The notes beneath the pieces were generated by a model. It was given only the letters and a program-made list of their open reading frames with translations, ran no database searches and was not told the origin of the DNA. A DNA stretch of 64,000 bases from Halomonas sp. H10-9-1 (lineage in GTDB: Bacteria; Pseudomonadota; Gammaproteobacteria; Pseudomonadales; Halomonadaceae), in contig NZ_JAMSHO010000001.1 in the NCBI RefSeq assembly GCF_040147005.1, positions 3,348,001 through 3,412,000 on the forward strand. Direction: 5' to 3'. Both the position numbers and the translations under genes were made by a program. Shown here in pieces: positions 27,642 through 35,306 of this stretch (position 1 is the first letter of the stretch; each line of letters begins with the position of its first letter).

Positions 27642-27651
27642 GGAGGTTTGC

Positions 27652-28476
27652 ATGTCTCATCGCGTCATCCTCGTGGTGCTTGATGGCCTCAACCATGCCG
27701 TGGGTCAGCACGCCATGGGCCACCTGCATGCGCTGTGTGAGGCGGGCCGTGGCAGTTACCACACGCTGGATTGTGAACTGCCCGCCATGTCGCGCCCGCT
27801 CTACGAGTGCCTGCTGACGGGTGACCGTCCGGTGGACTCCGGTGTGGTGCATAACCAGGTGGTGCGCCGTTCGACCGGTACCAGCCTGTTCGACCTGGCG
27901 GTTCGCCAGGGGCGACGTACCGCCGCGGCGGCCTATCACTGGGTCAGCGAGCTCTATCTGGAAGCGCCCTTCGTGCCGGCACGCCACCGCTTCCATCAGG
28001 ATCCCGAGAGTGCCATCCAGGCCGGGCTGTTCTACTGGCAGGATCACTACCCCGACGATCATCTCTTCAGTGATGCCGAGGCGCTACGCCGCCTCAGCGA
28101 CCCTGACTTCCTGCTGGTGCACAGCATGAATATCGATGATGCCGGCCACCGCCATGGCGGGGAGTCTTCCCAGTACCGCAATGCCGCGCGGCGAGCCGAT
28201 ATCGCCCTGGCCGACTACCTGCCGACCTGGCTGGCCGAGGGCTACCAGGTCATGGTCACCGCCGACCATGGGATGAATGCCGACGGCTCCCACTCGGGCC
28301 TGCTGGAAGAGGAACGCCGGGTGCCACTGTGGCTGTTCGGCAAGGCGTTTGCCCACGACGCAGCGCTCACTCTCCAGCAGCCGCGGCTGTGCGGCACGCT
28401 TGCCAGCCTGCTGGGCCTGCAGCACGACAAGCCCTCTCATCCCGAGCTGTTGGTTGAGGGGAGGGACGTGTCGTGA
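27652..28476 (+). CDS. Alkaline-phosphatase-superfamily phosphodiesterase/phosphatase
   Basis: 274 residues with the metal-binding plan of nucleotide pyrophosphatase/phosphonoacetate hydrolase-type enzymes: RVILVVLDGLNH (first Asp), a catalytic Ser/Thr region LPAMSRPLYECLLTG, HSMNIDDAGHRHG (Asp and two His) and VTADHGMNADGSHSG (Asp-His, then His). No signal peptide, so it works in the cytoplasm on imported material. It is shorter than most relatives (about 400) and lacks their large insert. The start at ATG 27652 has an ideal AAGGAGG. Its place inside an ABC uptake operon suggests it releases phosphate or an alcohol from the transported compound. Confidence 0.82.
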   Translation: MSHRVILVVLDGLNHAVGQHAMGHLHALCEAGRGSYHTLDCELPAMSRPLYECLLTGDRPVDSGVVHNQVVRRSTGTSLFDLAVRQGRRTAAAAYHWVSELYLEAPFVPARHRFHQDPESAIQAGLFYWQDHYPDDHLFSDAEALRRLSDPDFLLVHSMNIDDAGHRHGGESSQYRNAARRADIALADYLPTWLAEGYQVMVTADHGMNADGSHSGLLEEERRVPLWLFGKAFAHDAALTLQQPRLCGTLASLLGLQHDKPSHPELLVEGRDVS

Positions 28477-29306
28477 AGCGCCTGCTGCCTGCCTGGCTGT
28501 GGCTGATGCCATTCGCGCTGGTCTTCGCCGCCTTCCAGATGGCGCCTCTGGGCTGGATCGCCGTCAGCGCCTTCCAGGTCGAGGGCAGCTGGGGGCTGGG
28601 GCACTTTCAGGAGATCGCCACATCGCCCTTCTTCCGCCAGGCGATCTGGCGCAGCCTCGAGATCTCACTGGTCTCGAGCCTGCTGGGACTGATCATCGCC
28701 ACTCTGGCGTGCCATAGCCTGACCCGTACCAGTGGCCCGCTGCGTCGCTGGATGATCGCCTTCACCAACATGACCAGCAACTTTGCCGGGGTGCCGCTGG
28801 CCTTCGCGTTCATCATCCTGATGGGGGCCAACGGGGTGCTTACCCTGGCTCTGCAGCGTGTGGGGCTGATCGATGACTTCTCGCTCTACTCACGCACCGG
28901 CCTGATCGTCATCTACACCTGGTTCCAGATTCCGCTGGGCATGCTGCTGCTGTTCCCTGCCTTCGCGGGGCTGCGCGCCGACTGGCGAGACGCCGCCAGC
29001 CTGCTGGGCGCCGGACGAGTCGCCTACTGGCGCCACATCTGCCTGCCGGTGCTCCGGCCAGCGCTGGCGGGAACCCTCACGATCCTGATCGCCAATGCCA
29101 TGGGCGCCTATGCCACCGTCTATGCCCTGGTCAACACCAGCTACAACCTCATGACCATTCGTATCGCCAACCTGGTGTCGGGCGACCTGTTCCTGCAGCC
29201 CAACCTGGCCAGCGCCCTGGCCCTGATCCTGGTGGGCCTGCTGGCCATGGTCACCCTGATTCAGCAGTGGCTGTTACGCAGGAGCCATCATGTCGCAGAA
29301 CGCTGA
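28473..29306 (+). CDS. ABC transporter permease 1
   Basis: 277 residues, six hydrophobic segments. The binding-protein-dependent permease loop is present as DWRDAASLLGAGRVAYWRHI followed by CLPVLRPALAGTL, the contact with the ATPase. GTG 28473 overlaps the preceding stop (GTGA). Related to permeases of spermidine, thiamine and phosphonate transporters. Confidence 0.9.
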   Translation: MKRLLPAWLWLMPFALVFAAFQMAPLGWIAVSAFQVEGSWGLGHFQEIATSPFFRQAIWRSLEISLVSSLLGLIIATLACHSLTRTSGPLRRWMIAFTNMTSNFAGVPLAFAFIILMGANGVLTLALQRVGLIDDFSLYSRTGLIVIYTWFQIPLGMLLLFPAFAGLRADWRDAASLLGAGRVAYWRHICLPVLRPALAGTLTILIANAMGAYATVYALVNTSYNLMTIRIANLVSGDLFLQPNLASALALILVGLLAMVTLIQQWLLRRSHHVAER

Positions 29307-30150
29307 TCTCACCCTGTCGCGGCCCAAGGCACCGGCCCTGCCGACGCTCCGCTTACCGCGTCCATCTATTCATGCCCTGGTGGTGGGGGGCGTCTTTACC
29401 CTGCTGGCACTGCCTCTGGTGGCGACCCTGGGGTATGCGCTGGCCACCAGCTGGGGCGCCACGCTGCTGCCAGACGGGCTGACCCTCAAGTGGTTTCTTG
29501 AGCTGTGGAGCACGCCGCGCTTCCAGCTGGCGTTCGCTCGCTCCATGCTAGTGACCCTCGGAGCTCTCGTGCTGAGCCTGGTACTGGTAGTACCGGTGGC
29601 CTTCCTGGCCCATACCCGCTACCCGCGGCTGGATGCCTGGATGAACGGGCTGGTGCTGGTGCCCTTCGCCGTGCCGCCGGTGGTCTCGTCGGTGGGGCTG
29701 CTGCAGCTTTATGCCGGTGGCCCGCTGCCGCTGGTGGGCTCCCCCTGGATCCTTATCTTCACCTACGTGACGATCGCGCTTCCCTTCGTCTACCGGTCCG
29801 TTGCCAACAGCTTGCGTACCATCGATGTGAAATCGCTGATGGACGCCGCTCAGCTGCTTGGCGCGACGCCGTTCAGGGCTTTCTTCCTGGTGATCCTGCC
29901 CAATATTCGCATCGGCGTTCAGGTCGCCGTCTTCCTCTCCTTCTCCTTCCTGGTGGGCGAGTTCGTCTTCGCCAACATGCTGGTGGGGACCCGCTTCGAG
30001 ACCCTGCAGGTCTATCTCAACAACATGCGTGGGGCCAGCGGCCACTTCACCAGCGCGCTGGTGATCACACTCTTCCTGTTCACCCTGCTGCTGACCTGGC
30101 TGGGGAACCGCCAGGCTGGCCACGCCATCGCCAAGGATGCCAACGCATGA
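29290..30150 (+). CDS. ABC transporter permease 2
   Basis: 286 residues with six membrane segments and the ATPase docking loop DVKSLMDAAQLLGATPFRAF ahead of FLVILPNIRIGVQVA. Its start overlaps permease 1 by 17 bases. Together they form the heterodimeric channel. Confidence 0.9.
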   Translation: MSQNADLTLSRPKAPALPTLRLPRPSIHALVVGGVFTLLALPLVATLGYALATSWGATLLPDGLTLKWFLELWSTPRFQLAFARSMLVTLGALVLSLVLVVPVAFLAHTRYPRLDAWMNGLVLVPFAVPPVVSSVGLLQLYAGGPLPLVGSPWILIFTYVTIALPFVYRSVANSLRTIDVKSLMDAAQLLGATPFRAFFLVILPNIRIGVQVAVFLSFSFLVGEFVFANMLVGTRFETLQVYLNNMRGASGHFTSALVITLFLFTLLLTWLGNRQAGHAIAKDANA

Positions 30151-31271
30151 CAACCTTGACCGCTGCTCCCTATCGCCTCGACACCGTGGCCGATGCGCCG
30201 GCAAGGCCGCATGGCACCATAGCCGCTGCGTCGCCCGACTACCTGCGCCTCGAGAGCCTGGCCAAGCGCTTCGGCGAGACCCAGGTGTTTTCCCAGATCG
30301 ATGCCGAGATCGCCAAGGGCGAGTTCGTCACGCTGCTGGGGCCCTCCGGCTGCGGGAAATCGACCCTGCTGCGGGCCATCGCCGGGCTGAACTCGCTCGA
30401 TGAAGGCCGCATCGTGGTGGATGGCGAGGAGATCACATCACTCCCTCCCCAGCGGCGCGGCGTCGGCATGGTGTTCCAGCACTATGCGCTGTTTCCCAAT
30501 ATGCGGGTCACCGATAACGTCGCCTTCGGGCTTCGCATGCAGAAGGTGCCCCAGGAGGAGCGCCGTCGCCGTGTGGACGAGGTGCTGCGCCTGGTCGAGC
30601 TGCGTGAGCATGCCGACAAGTTTCCGCATCAACTCTCCGGCGGGCAGTGCCAGCGGGTGGCGCTGGCACGCGCGCTGGTCGTGGAGCCCCGTATCCTGCT
30701 GATGGATGAGCCGCTGTCGGCGCTGGATGCGCGCATCCGCCGTCACCTGCGTCAGCAGCTGCGCGACATTCAGAAGACGCTGGGCCTGACGACGCTGTTC
30801 GTGACCCACGACCAGGAGGAGGCGCTGATGATGTCCGACCGCATCTTCCTGATGCATGACGGGCGCATATTGCAGCAAGGGGATGCCGAAGCACTGTACA
30901 CACGGCCCCGCAGCCATCAGGCCGCTGGCTTCATGGGCCACTACAACGTGCTGTCGGGGGAGCAGGCGCATGCGCTGCTCGGCGAGGCAAGCAGGGCGGC
31001 ACGCGTGGCGTTGAGGCCCGAGGCCATCTACCTGCAGCCGGTGTCTGAGGCCTCGCCAGGCGGTGAATCACCAACCCACGCAGGCCCTGGTTGCCGAGGC
31101 GTGATCCGCCGTCGCCAGTTGCTGGGCAACATCGTACGCTATGCGGTGGAGTGTGCCGGGATTGAGCTCTCTGTCGATGCCCTCAACCGAGGCAGCCGCC
31201 ATCTGCTGGCGGAAGAGAGCGAGGTGCTGGTGCTTGTCGACCTCGATGAGGTTCAGGAGCTCGAGGAGTGA
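30147..31271 (+). CDS. ABC transporter ATP-binding protein (PotA/PhnT-like)
   Basis: 374 residues from ATG 30147 (ATGA overlap with permease 2). The ABC domain begins after an unusual 30-residue N-terminal tail: Walker A LLGPSGCGKST, Q-loop VFQHYALFPNM, signature LSGGQCQRVALARAL (Cys where Gln is usual), Walker B RILLMDEPLSALD and FVTHDQEEAL. A C-terminal TOBE-like domain (RVALRPEAIYLQPV, then RRQLLGNIVRYAVEC) is expected for the PotA-type class and can carry regulation. Confidence 0.92.
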   Translation: MTTLTAAPYRLDTVADAPARPHGTIAAASPDYLRLESLAKRFGETQVFSQIDAEIAKGEFVTLLGPSGCGKSTLLRAIAGLNSLDEGRIVVDGEEITSLPPQRRGVGMVFQHYALFPNMRVTDNVAFGLRMQKVPQEERRRRVDEVLRLVELREHADKFPHQLSGGQCQRVALARALVVEPRILLMDEPLSALDARIRRHLRQQLRDIQKTLGLTTLFVTHDQEEALMMSDRIFLMHDGRILQQGDAEALYTRPRSHQAAGFMGHYNVLSGEQAHALLGEASRAARVALRPEAIYLQPVSEASPGGESPTHAGPGCRGVIRRRQLLGNIVRYAVECAGIELSVDALNRGSRHLLAEESEVLVLVDLDEVQELEE

Positions 31272-31273
31272 GA

Positions 31274-31939
31274 ATGTCTCGCAAGATAATGCGCCTGGCG
31301 CTGTTCGATCTGGATGACACCCTGCTGGATGGGGATATCACCGGGTACTGGAATGAGTGGCTGATCGAACAAGGATGGATTCCGGATGCGACCGGGTATC
31401 GCCGCACCTGGGCTCGCCATATGGCCGACTACGCCGCAGGCACCCTGGATATGGAAGCGCATCTGGCCTTTCTCCTCGCTCCCTTGGCAGGGCGCCGGGT
31501 CCAGGAAGTGGCGGAGCAGGTCGAGGTGTTCCTCGATAGCCGCATCATGCCGCGACTCTTCCCGGGAGGCCTGGCACAGGTGGCATGGCATCGTGAACAG
31601 GGGCACACCACCGTCGTCATCTCCGCCTCGACCGCCCAGCTGGTGGTGCCGCTCGCCAGGCGGCTAGGCTGCGATGCGGCACTGGCAACGCAGCTCGAGC
31701 AGCAAGCCGGTCATTATACCGGCCAGGCGCAAGGTACCCGCACCTTCAAGGAAGGCAAGCTTCACGCACTCCGGGAATGGCTGGGAGATGCGCAGCCGGC
31801 GGAAACCTGGGGCTACTCCGACTCACGCAACGACCTTCCCCTTCTCGAGGCGGTGGAGAGGCCGCACGCCATCCATCCGGACCCGGTGCTCGCCGGTATT
31901 GCGCGTGAGCGGGGCTGGGCGATGCCTTCGTGGCGGTGA
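31274..31939 (+). CDS. HAD-IB family phosphatase
   Basis: 221 residues from ATG 31274, which has GAGGAG 5 bases upstream; GTG 31268 in the same frame would overlap the ATPase stop. HAD motifs: I in LALFDLDDTLLDGD (nucleophile and acid Asp), II in TVVISAST, III as the Lys of TFKEGKLHAL and IV in YSDSRNDLPLL. The alpha-helical cap between motifs I and II places it in the SerB-like IB group. As last gene of the operon it may remove phosphate from the monoester produced by the phosphodiesterase-type enzyme. Confidence 0.85.
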   Translation: MSRKIMRLALFDLDDTLLDGDITGYWNEWLIEQGWIPDATGYRRTWARHMADYAAGTLDMEAHLAFLLAPLAGRRVQEVAEQVEVFLDSRIMPRLFPGGLAQVAWHREQGHTTVVISASTAQLVVPLARRLGCDAALATQLEQQAGHYTGQAQGTRTFKEGKLHALREWLGDAQPAETWGYSDSRNDLPLLEAVERPHAIHPDPVLAGIARERGWAMPSWR

Positions 31940-31952
31940 GGGCGCGCAATGA

Positions 31953-32024
31953 TGTAGCACCCTGCGCCGCGACATGACCAAGACCGGCATCTTCCGCGAT
32001 ATCGAGCCGTTCAAGCTGGTGTAG
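31953..32024 (+). pseudogene. Orphan 3' coding remnant
   Basis: The frame from 31953 reads 23 codons (TLRRDMTKTGIFRDIEPFKL and one more) to a TAG stop with no start codon available upstream. The composition is protein-like. I do not recognise the parent gene. It sits exactly between the HAD gene and the defence-type operon, so it may be what remains of a gene cut when the operon arrived. Confidence 0.3.
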
Positions 32025-32110
32025 CCATCACCCTAAGCCGCCTTGATCATTGTGCCGGCGCGGGGGACAGTAAGTAGCTGGTCCTATCGCAACCAGGCAG
32101 GGGAACAGGG

Positions 32111-34993
32111 ATGACCACTGAGCGCATCACGGACTACCACGCCAAGTACTTCGCCTATGAGTTGACCCGCCAGCGCAGGGGCGGTGACGTGGATCGGCTG
32201 GCCACTTCGCTGTTCGATGCTTCGGTCGATCTCAACCCGCATCAGATCGATGCGGCCCTGTTCGCCCTGCAGAACCCGTTGACCAAGGGGGTACTGCTCG
32301 CTGATGAGGTGGGGCTGGGTAAGACCATCGAAGCGGCGCTGGTGATTTGCCAGTACTGGGCAGAGCGTCGGCGTCGCTTGCTGGTGATTGCACCTGCCGC
32401 CCTGCGCAAGCAATGGGCGACCGAGCTGGCCGAGAAGTTCCACTTGCCTACCCAGGTGCTGGATGCCCGCACCTACAAGCAGCAGCGTGATCAGGGGATT
32501 TACGATCCGCTGGATCAAGACGCCATTAGCGTGATGTCCTACCACTTCGCGGCCAAGCTGGAACCTCAGCTGCGCACCATCCCGTGGGATCTAGTGGTGA
32601 TCGACGAGGCGCACAAGCTGCGTAATGCCCATCGTGAAAGCCACCGCACCGGTCAGGCGATCAAGCGCACCTTCGCCGGCAGCCGCAAGCTGCTGCTGAC
32701 GGCGACGCCGTTGCAGAACTCATTGCTGGAGCTCTACGGCCTCTCCACAGTGATCGATGATCAGCTGTTTGGGAACGCGATCAGCTTCCGCCGCCAGTTT
32801 ATGCGCGGTGGCAATGACATCGAGGGGCTGCGACGCCGGCTGGAGGAGTTTGCCAAACGCACCCTGCGCCGCCAGGTGCTGGAGTATGTGCAGTATACCG
32901 AGCGCAAGGCGCTGACGATCCCCTTCACCCCTTCCCAGGATGAACAGCGGCTCTACCATCTGGTCTCCGGCTATCTGGAGCGCGAAGACAGCTATGGCGT
33001 GCCCACTCGTCAACGCCACCTGGTGTCTCTGGTCATCCGCAAGCTGCTGGCGTCGTCCACCACCGCCATCATCCAGACGCTGGAGACGCTCAAGCAGCGG
33101 CTGGAGTCGCTGCATGACCGGCATCAAGTCGAGCAGGACTGGCTGGAGCGGCTATTGGCCGATGAATCGCTTGATGAAGAGCTGCTGGAAGCCGCGGAAG
33201 CTGATCAGATGGAGGAGGCCGACGCCCAGTACCAGGTCGAGCAGGAGATCAACCCAACTCGGCTGCAGGGCGAAATCGCCGAAATCGAGCAGTATCTGGG
33301 TCTTGCTCGTGGCATCCATGAAGATGCCAAGTCCCATGCACTGGTCACCGCGCTGGAAACCGGCTTCGCCCGCATGGATGAGATGGGCGCACCGCGCAAG
33401 GCGGTGGTGTTCACCGAGTCGCGGCGCACCCTGGAGTATCTCAGCCGCTTCCTGGAGCGTCACGGCTTTGCCGATCAGGTCGTGACCTTCAGTGGCACCA
33501 ACAACAGCCCGGGAGTCACGGGCATCTACCAGCGCTGGCTGTCAGAGCATGCCGGAAGCGACCGAGTGACAGGCAGCCCCGCCATCGACCGCCGTACTGC
33601 CATCATTGACCATTTCCGAGACAAGGCGCAGATCCTGGTAGCCACCGAGGCGGCTGCCGAAGGGGTCAACCTGCAGTTCTGCAACCTGGTGGTGAACTAT
33701 GACCTACCCTGGAACCCTCAGCGTGTGGAGCAGCGCATCGGCCGCTGTCACCGCTATGGCCAGCAGTTCGACGTGGTGGTGGTCAACTTCCTCAATCAGC
33801 GCAATGAGGCCGACAAGCGCGTCTTGGAGCTATTGAGCGAGAAGTTCCAGCTGTTCGATGGGCTTTTCGGGGCCTCCGATGAAATTCTCGGACGCCTGGA
33901 ATCGGGCGTGGATGTCGAGAAGCGCATCGCCGATATTTATGCCACCTGCCGCACGCCGAACGCCATCGAGGCGGCCTTCGCCGAGCTGCGTGAGCAGCTG
34001 GAGGCCGATATCGATGCCCGCATGAAGGAGACGGAGAGCAAGCTGCTCGAACATTTCGACGAACAGATCCACGACCTGCTGCGCGTTCAGCGTGACAAGG
34101 CCGAGGCCCAGCTCGACCGCACCGGTAAGCTGTTCTGGAAGTTGACCCGGCACTGCCTGGCGGAGCAGGCCAAGTTCAACGACAGCAGCCTGACCTTTCA
34201 CTTGGAAGCCTCTCCGGTAGAGAGTGTGCCTGCCGGAGACTACTGGCTCATTCGTAAGGGGAAGGGTATCCAGCCGCCCGAGCATGCCCACGTCTATCGG
34301 CTGACCCATCCTCTGGGCGAGCATGTTCTCGATAGCGGCCGCCGCCGGGAAACGCCGGTCGCCACCCTGCGCTTCCAGCTGTCCGATCACCCGCTGCGAA
34401 TCTCGGTACTCGAACAGCTCACCACCCGCAGTGGATGGCTGGAGCTGAATCTGCTAGAGCTGGACAGCTTTCAGCACGAGGAGCACCTGGTCTTCACTGC
34501 CCTGGCTGACGATGGTACGCACCTCGATCAGGAGGCCTGTGAGCGCCTCTTCAATGTGACAGCGGAGATAGTATCGGATAGTGCCCCTGAGCCTTCCCAG
34601 GAGCTCCCAGCGTTGGCCAAGCGGCAGCTGGATGCCACCCTCAGCCGTGTGCTTGAGGAGAATCACAGCTACTTCCAGCGTGAGCGCGACAAGCTGGAGG
34701 CCTGGGCCGATGATCAGGTGGCTTCCAGTGAAGCGAAACTGGAGGATACGCGGGCCAAGATCAAGGATGCCAAGCGTCGCTCACGCACCGCCGAGACCCT
34801 TGAGGAGCAGAAGGCCGCGCTGGAATCGCTCAAGACGCTTGAGCGTCAGCAGCGCCGCGACCGTCAGGCGATCTTCGACGTGCAAGACGAGATCGAGGAG
34901 AAGCGCGACGCACTCATCGATGCCCTGGAGCGGCAGATGCATCGCAAGAGCCAGTCCCATCGGCTGTTTCGGATCCGCTGGGAGCTGGCGTGA
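32111..34993 (+). CDS. RapA/SNF2-like superfamily 2 helicase
   Basis: 960 residues. The helicase core spans about 40-600: Walker A LLADEVGLGKTIEAAL (Lys71), DEAH box at 165-168 (LVVIDEAHKLRN), motif III LLLTATPLQN, then the second RecA lobe with AVVFTESRRTLEYL, VATEAAAEGVNLQFCNLVV and motif VI RVEQRIGRCHRYGQ. This pattern is closest to RapA/HepA-type SNF2 proteins. The last 100 residues are a long charged coiled coil (from about 850). Such helicases occur in methyltransferase-linked defence clusters, translocating on DNA without unwinding. It is the first gene of the cluster, and 313 bases separate it from the methyltransferase gene. Confidence 0.88.
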   Translation: MTTERITDYHAKYFAYELTRQRRGGDVDRLATSLFDASVDLNPHQIDAALFALQNPLTKGVLLADEVGLGKTIEAALVICQYWAERRRRLLVIAPAALRKQWATELAEKFHLPTQVLDARTYKQQRDQGIYDPLDQDAISVMSYHFAAKLEPQLRTIPWDLVVIDEAHKLRNAHRESHRTGQAIKRTFAGSRKLLLTATPLQNSLLELYGLSTVIDDQLFGNAISFRRQFMRGGNDIEGLRRRLEEFAKRTLRRQVLEYVQYTERKALTIPFTPSQDEQRLYHLVSGYLEREDSYGVPTRQRHLVSLVIRKLLASSTTAIIQTLETLKQRLESLHDRHQVEQDWLERLLADESLDEELLEAAEADQMEEADAQYQVEQEINPTRLQGEIAEIEQYLGLARGIHEDAKSHALVTALETGFARMDEMGAPRKAVVFTESRRTLEYLSRFLERHGFADQVVTFSGTNNSPGVTGIYQRWLSEHAGSDRVTGSPAIDRRTAIIDHFRDKAQILVATEAAAEGVNLQFCNLVVNYDLPWNPQRVEQRIGRCHRYGQQFDVVVVNFLNQRNEADKRVLELLSEKFQLFDGLFGASDEILGRLESGVDVEKRIADIYATCRTPNAIEAAFAELREQLEADIDARMKETESKLLEHFDEQIHDLLRVQRDKAEAQLDRTGKLFWKLTRHCLAEQAKFNDSSLTFHLEASPVESVPAGDYWLIRKGKGIQPPEHAHVYRLTHPLGEHVLDSGRRRETPVATLRFQLSDHPLRISVLEQLTTRSGWLELNLLELDSFQHEEHLVFTALADDGTHLDQEACERLFNVTAEIVSDSAPEPSQELPALAKRQLDATLSRVLEENHSYFQRERDKLEAWADDQVASSEAKLEDTRAKIKDAKRRSRTAETLEEQKAALESLKTLERQQRRDRQAIFDVQDEIEEKRDALIDALERQMHRKSQSHRLFRIRWELA

Positions 34994-35306
34994 AGTCCAT
35001 GCTAGCCCATGGTCGTTACTGTGCAGGTCGACGTGGCAGGTTGACCCGCCCGGTTCTGCTGCTTACGCTCACCTCCAACAACACCCCCCACGCTTTCCGT
35101 CAGATCAGCGCACCATGGGGGGTTACTCGTTTGTAGACAAACGAATGCGTGGGCTTTCGTTCTGGCCGCCCGGCATACCCTCCCGGTATCATCAGCACCA
35201 TATAAATTTCCACCGGCCAGGCCTCGTTGCCTGGTCGCTCTGTCTTTTAATTGCCTGAATTGGCGGGGCTTTCCCGCCAGTTACACGAGCTGATGAGAAC
35301 CGATCA
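34994..35306 (+). other. Gap between helicase and methyltransferase genes: three inverted repeats
   Basis: This 313-base stretch holds (a) TCGTTTGTAGACAAACGA at 35127-35144, 8-bp arms with a 2-base centre, like a dimeric regulator site; (b) GGCCAGGC/GCCTGGTC at 35215-35236 with a T-rich run (TCTTTTAATT) soon after, a possible terminator or attenuator of the helicase transcript; (c) AATTGGCGGG/CCCGCCAGTT at 35258-35282, just upstream of the methyltransferase start. A 47-codon frame from ATG 35115 to 35258 has no ribosome site and I do not call it. The stretch looks like a separate promoter and control region for the downstream genes. Confidence 0.55.

Noticed and set aside
35115..35258. 47-codon frame between helicase and methyltransferase genes
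   Set aside because: No ribosome site, no coupling to either neighbour, and it overlaps the inverted repeats that look regulatory.
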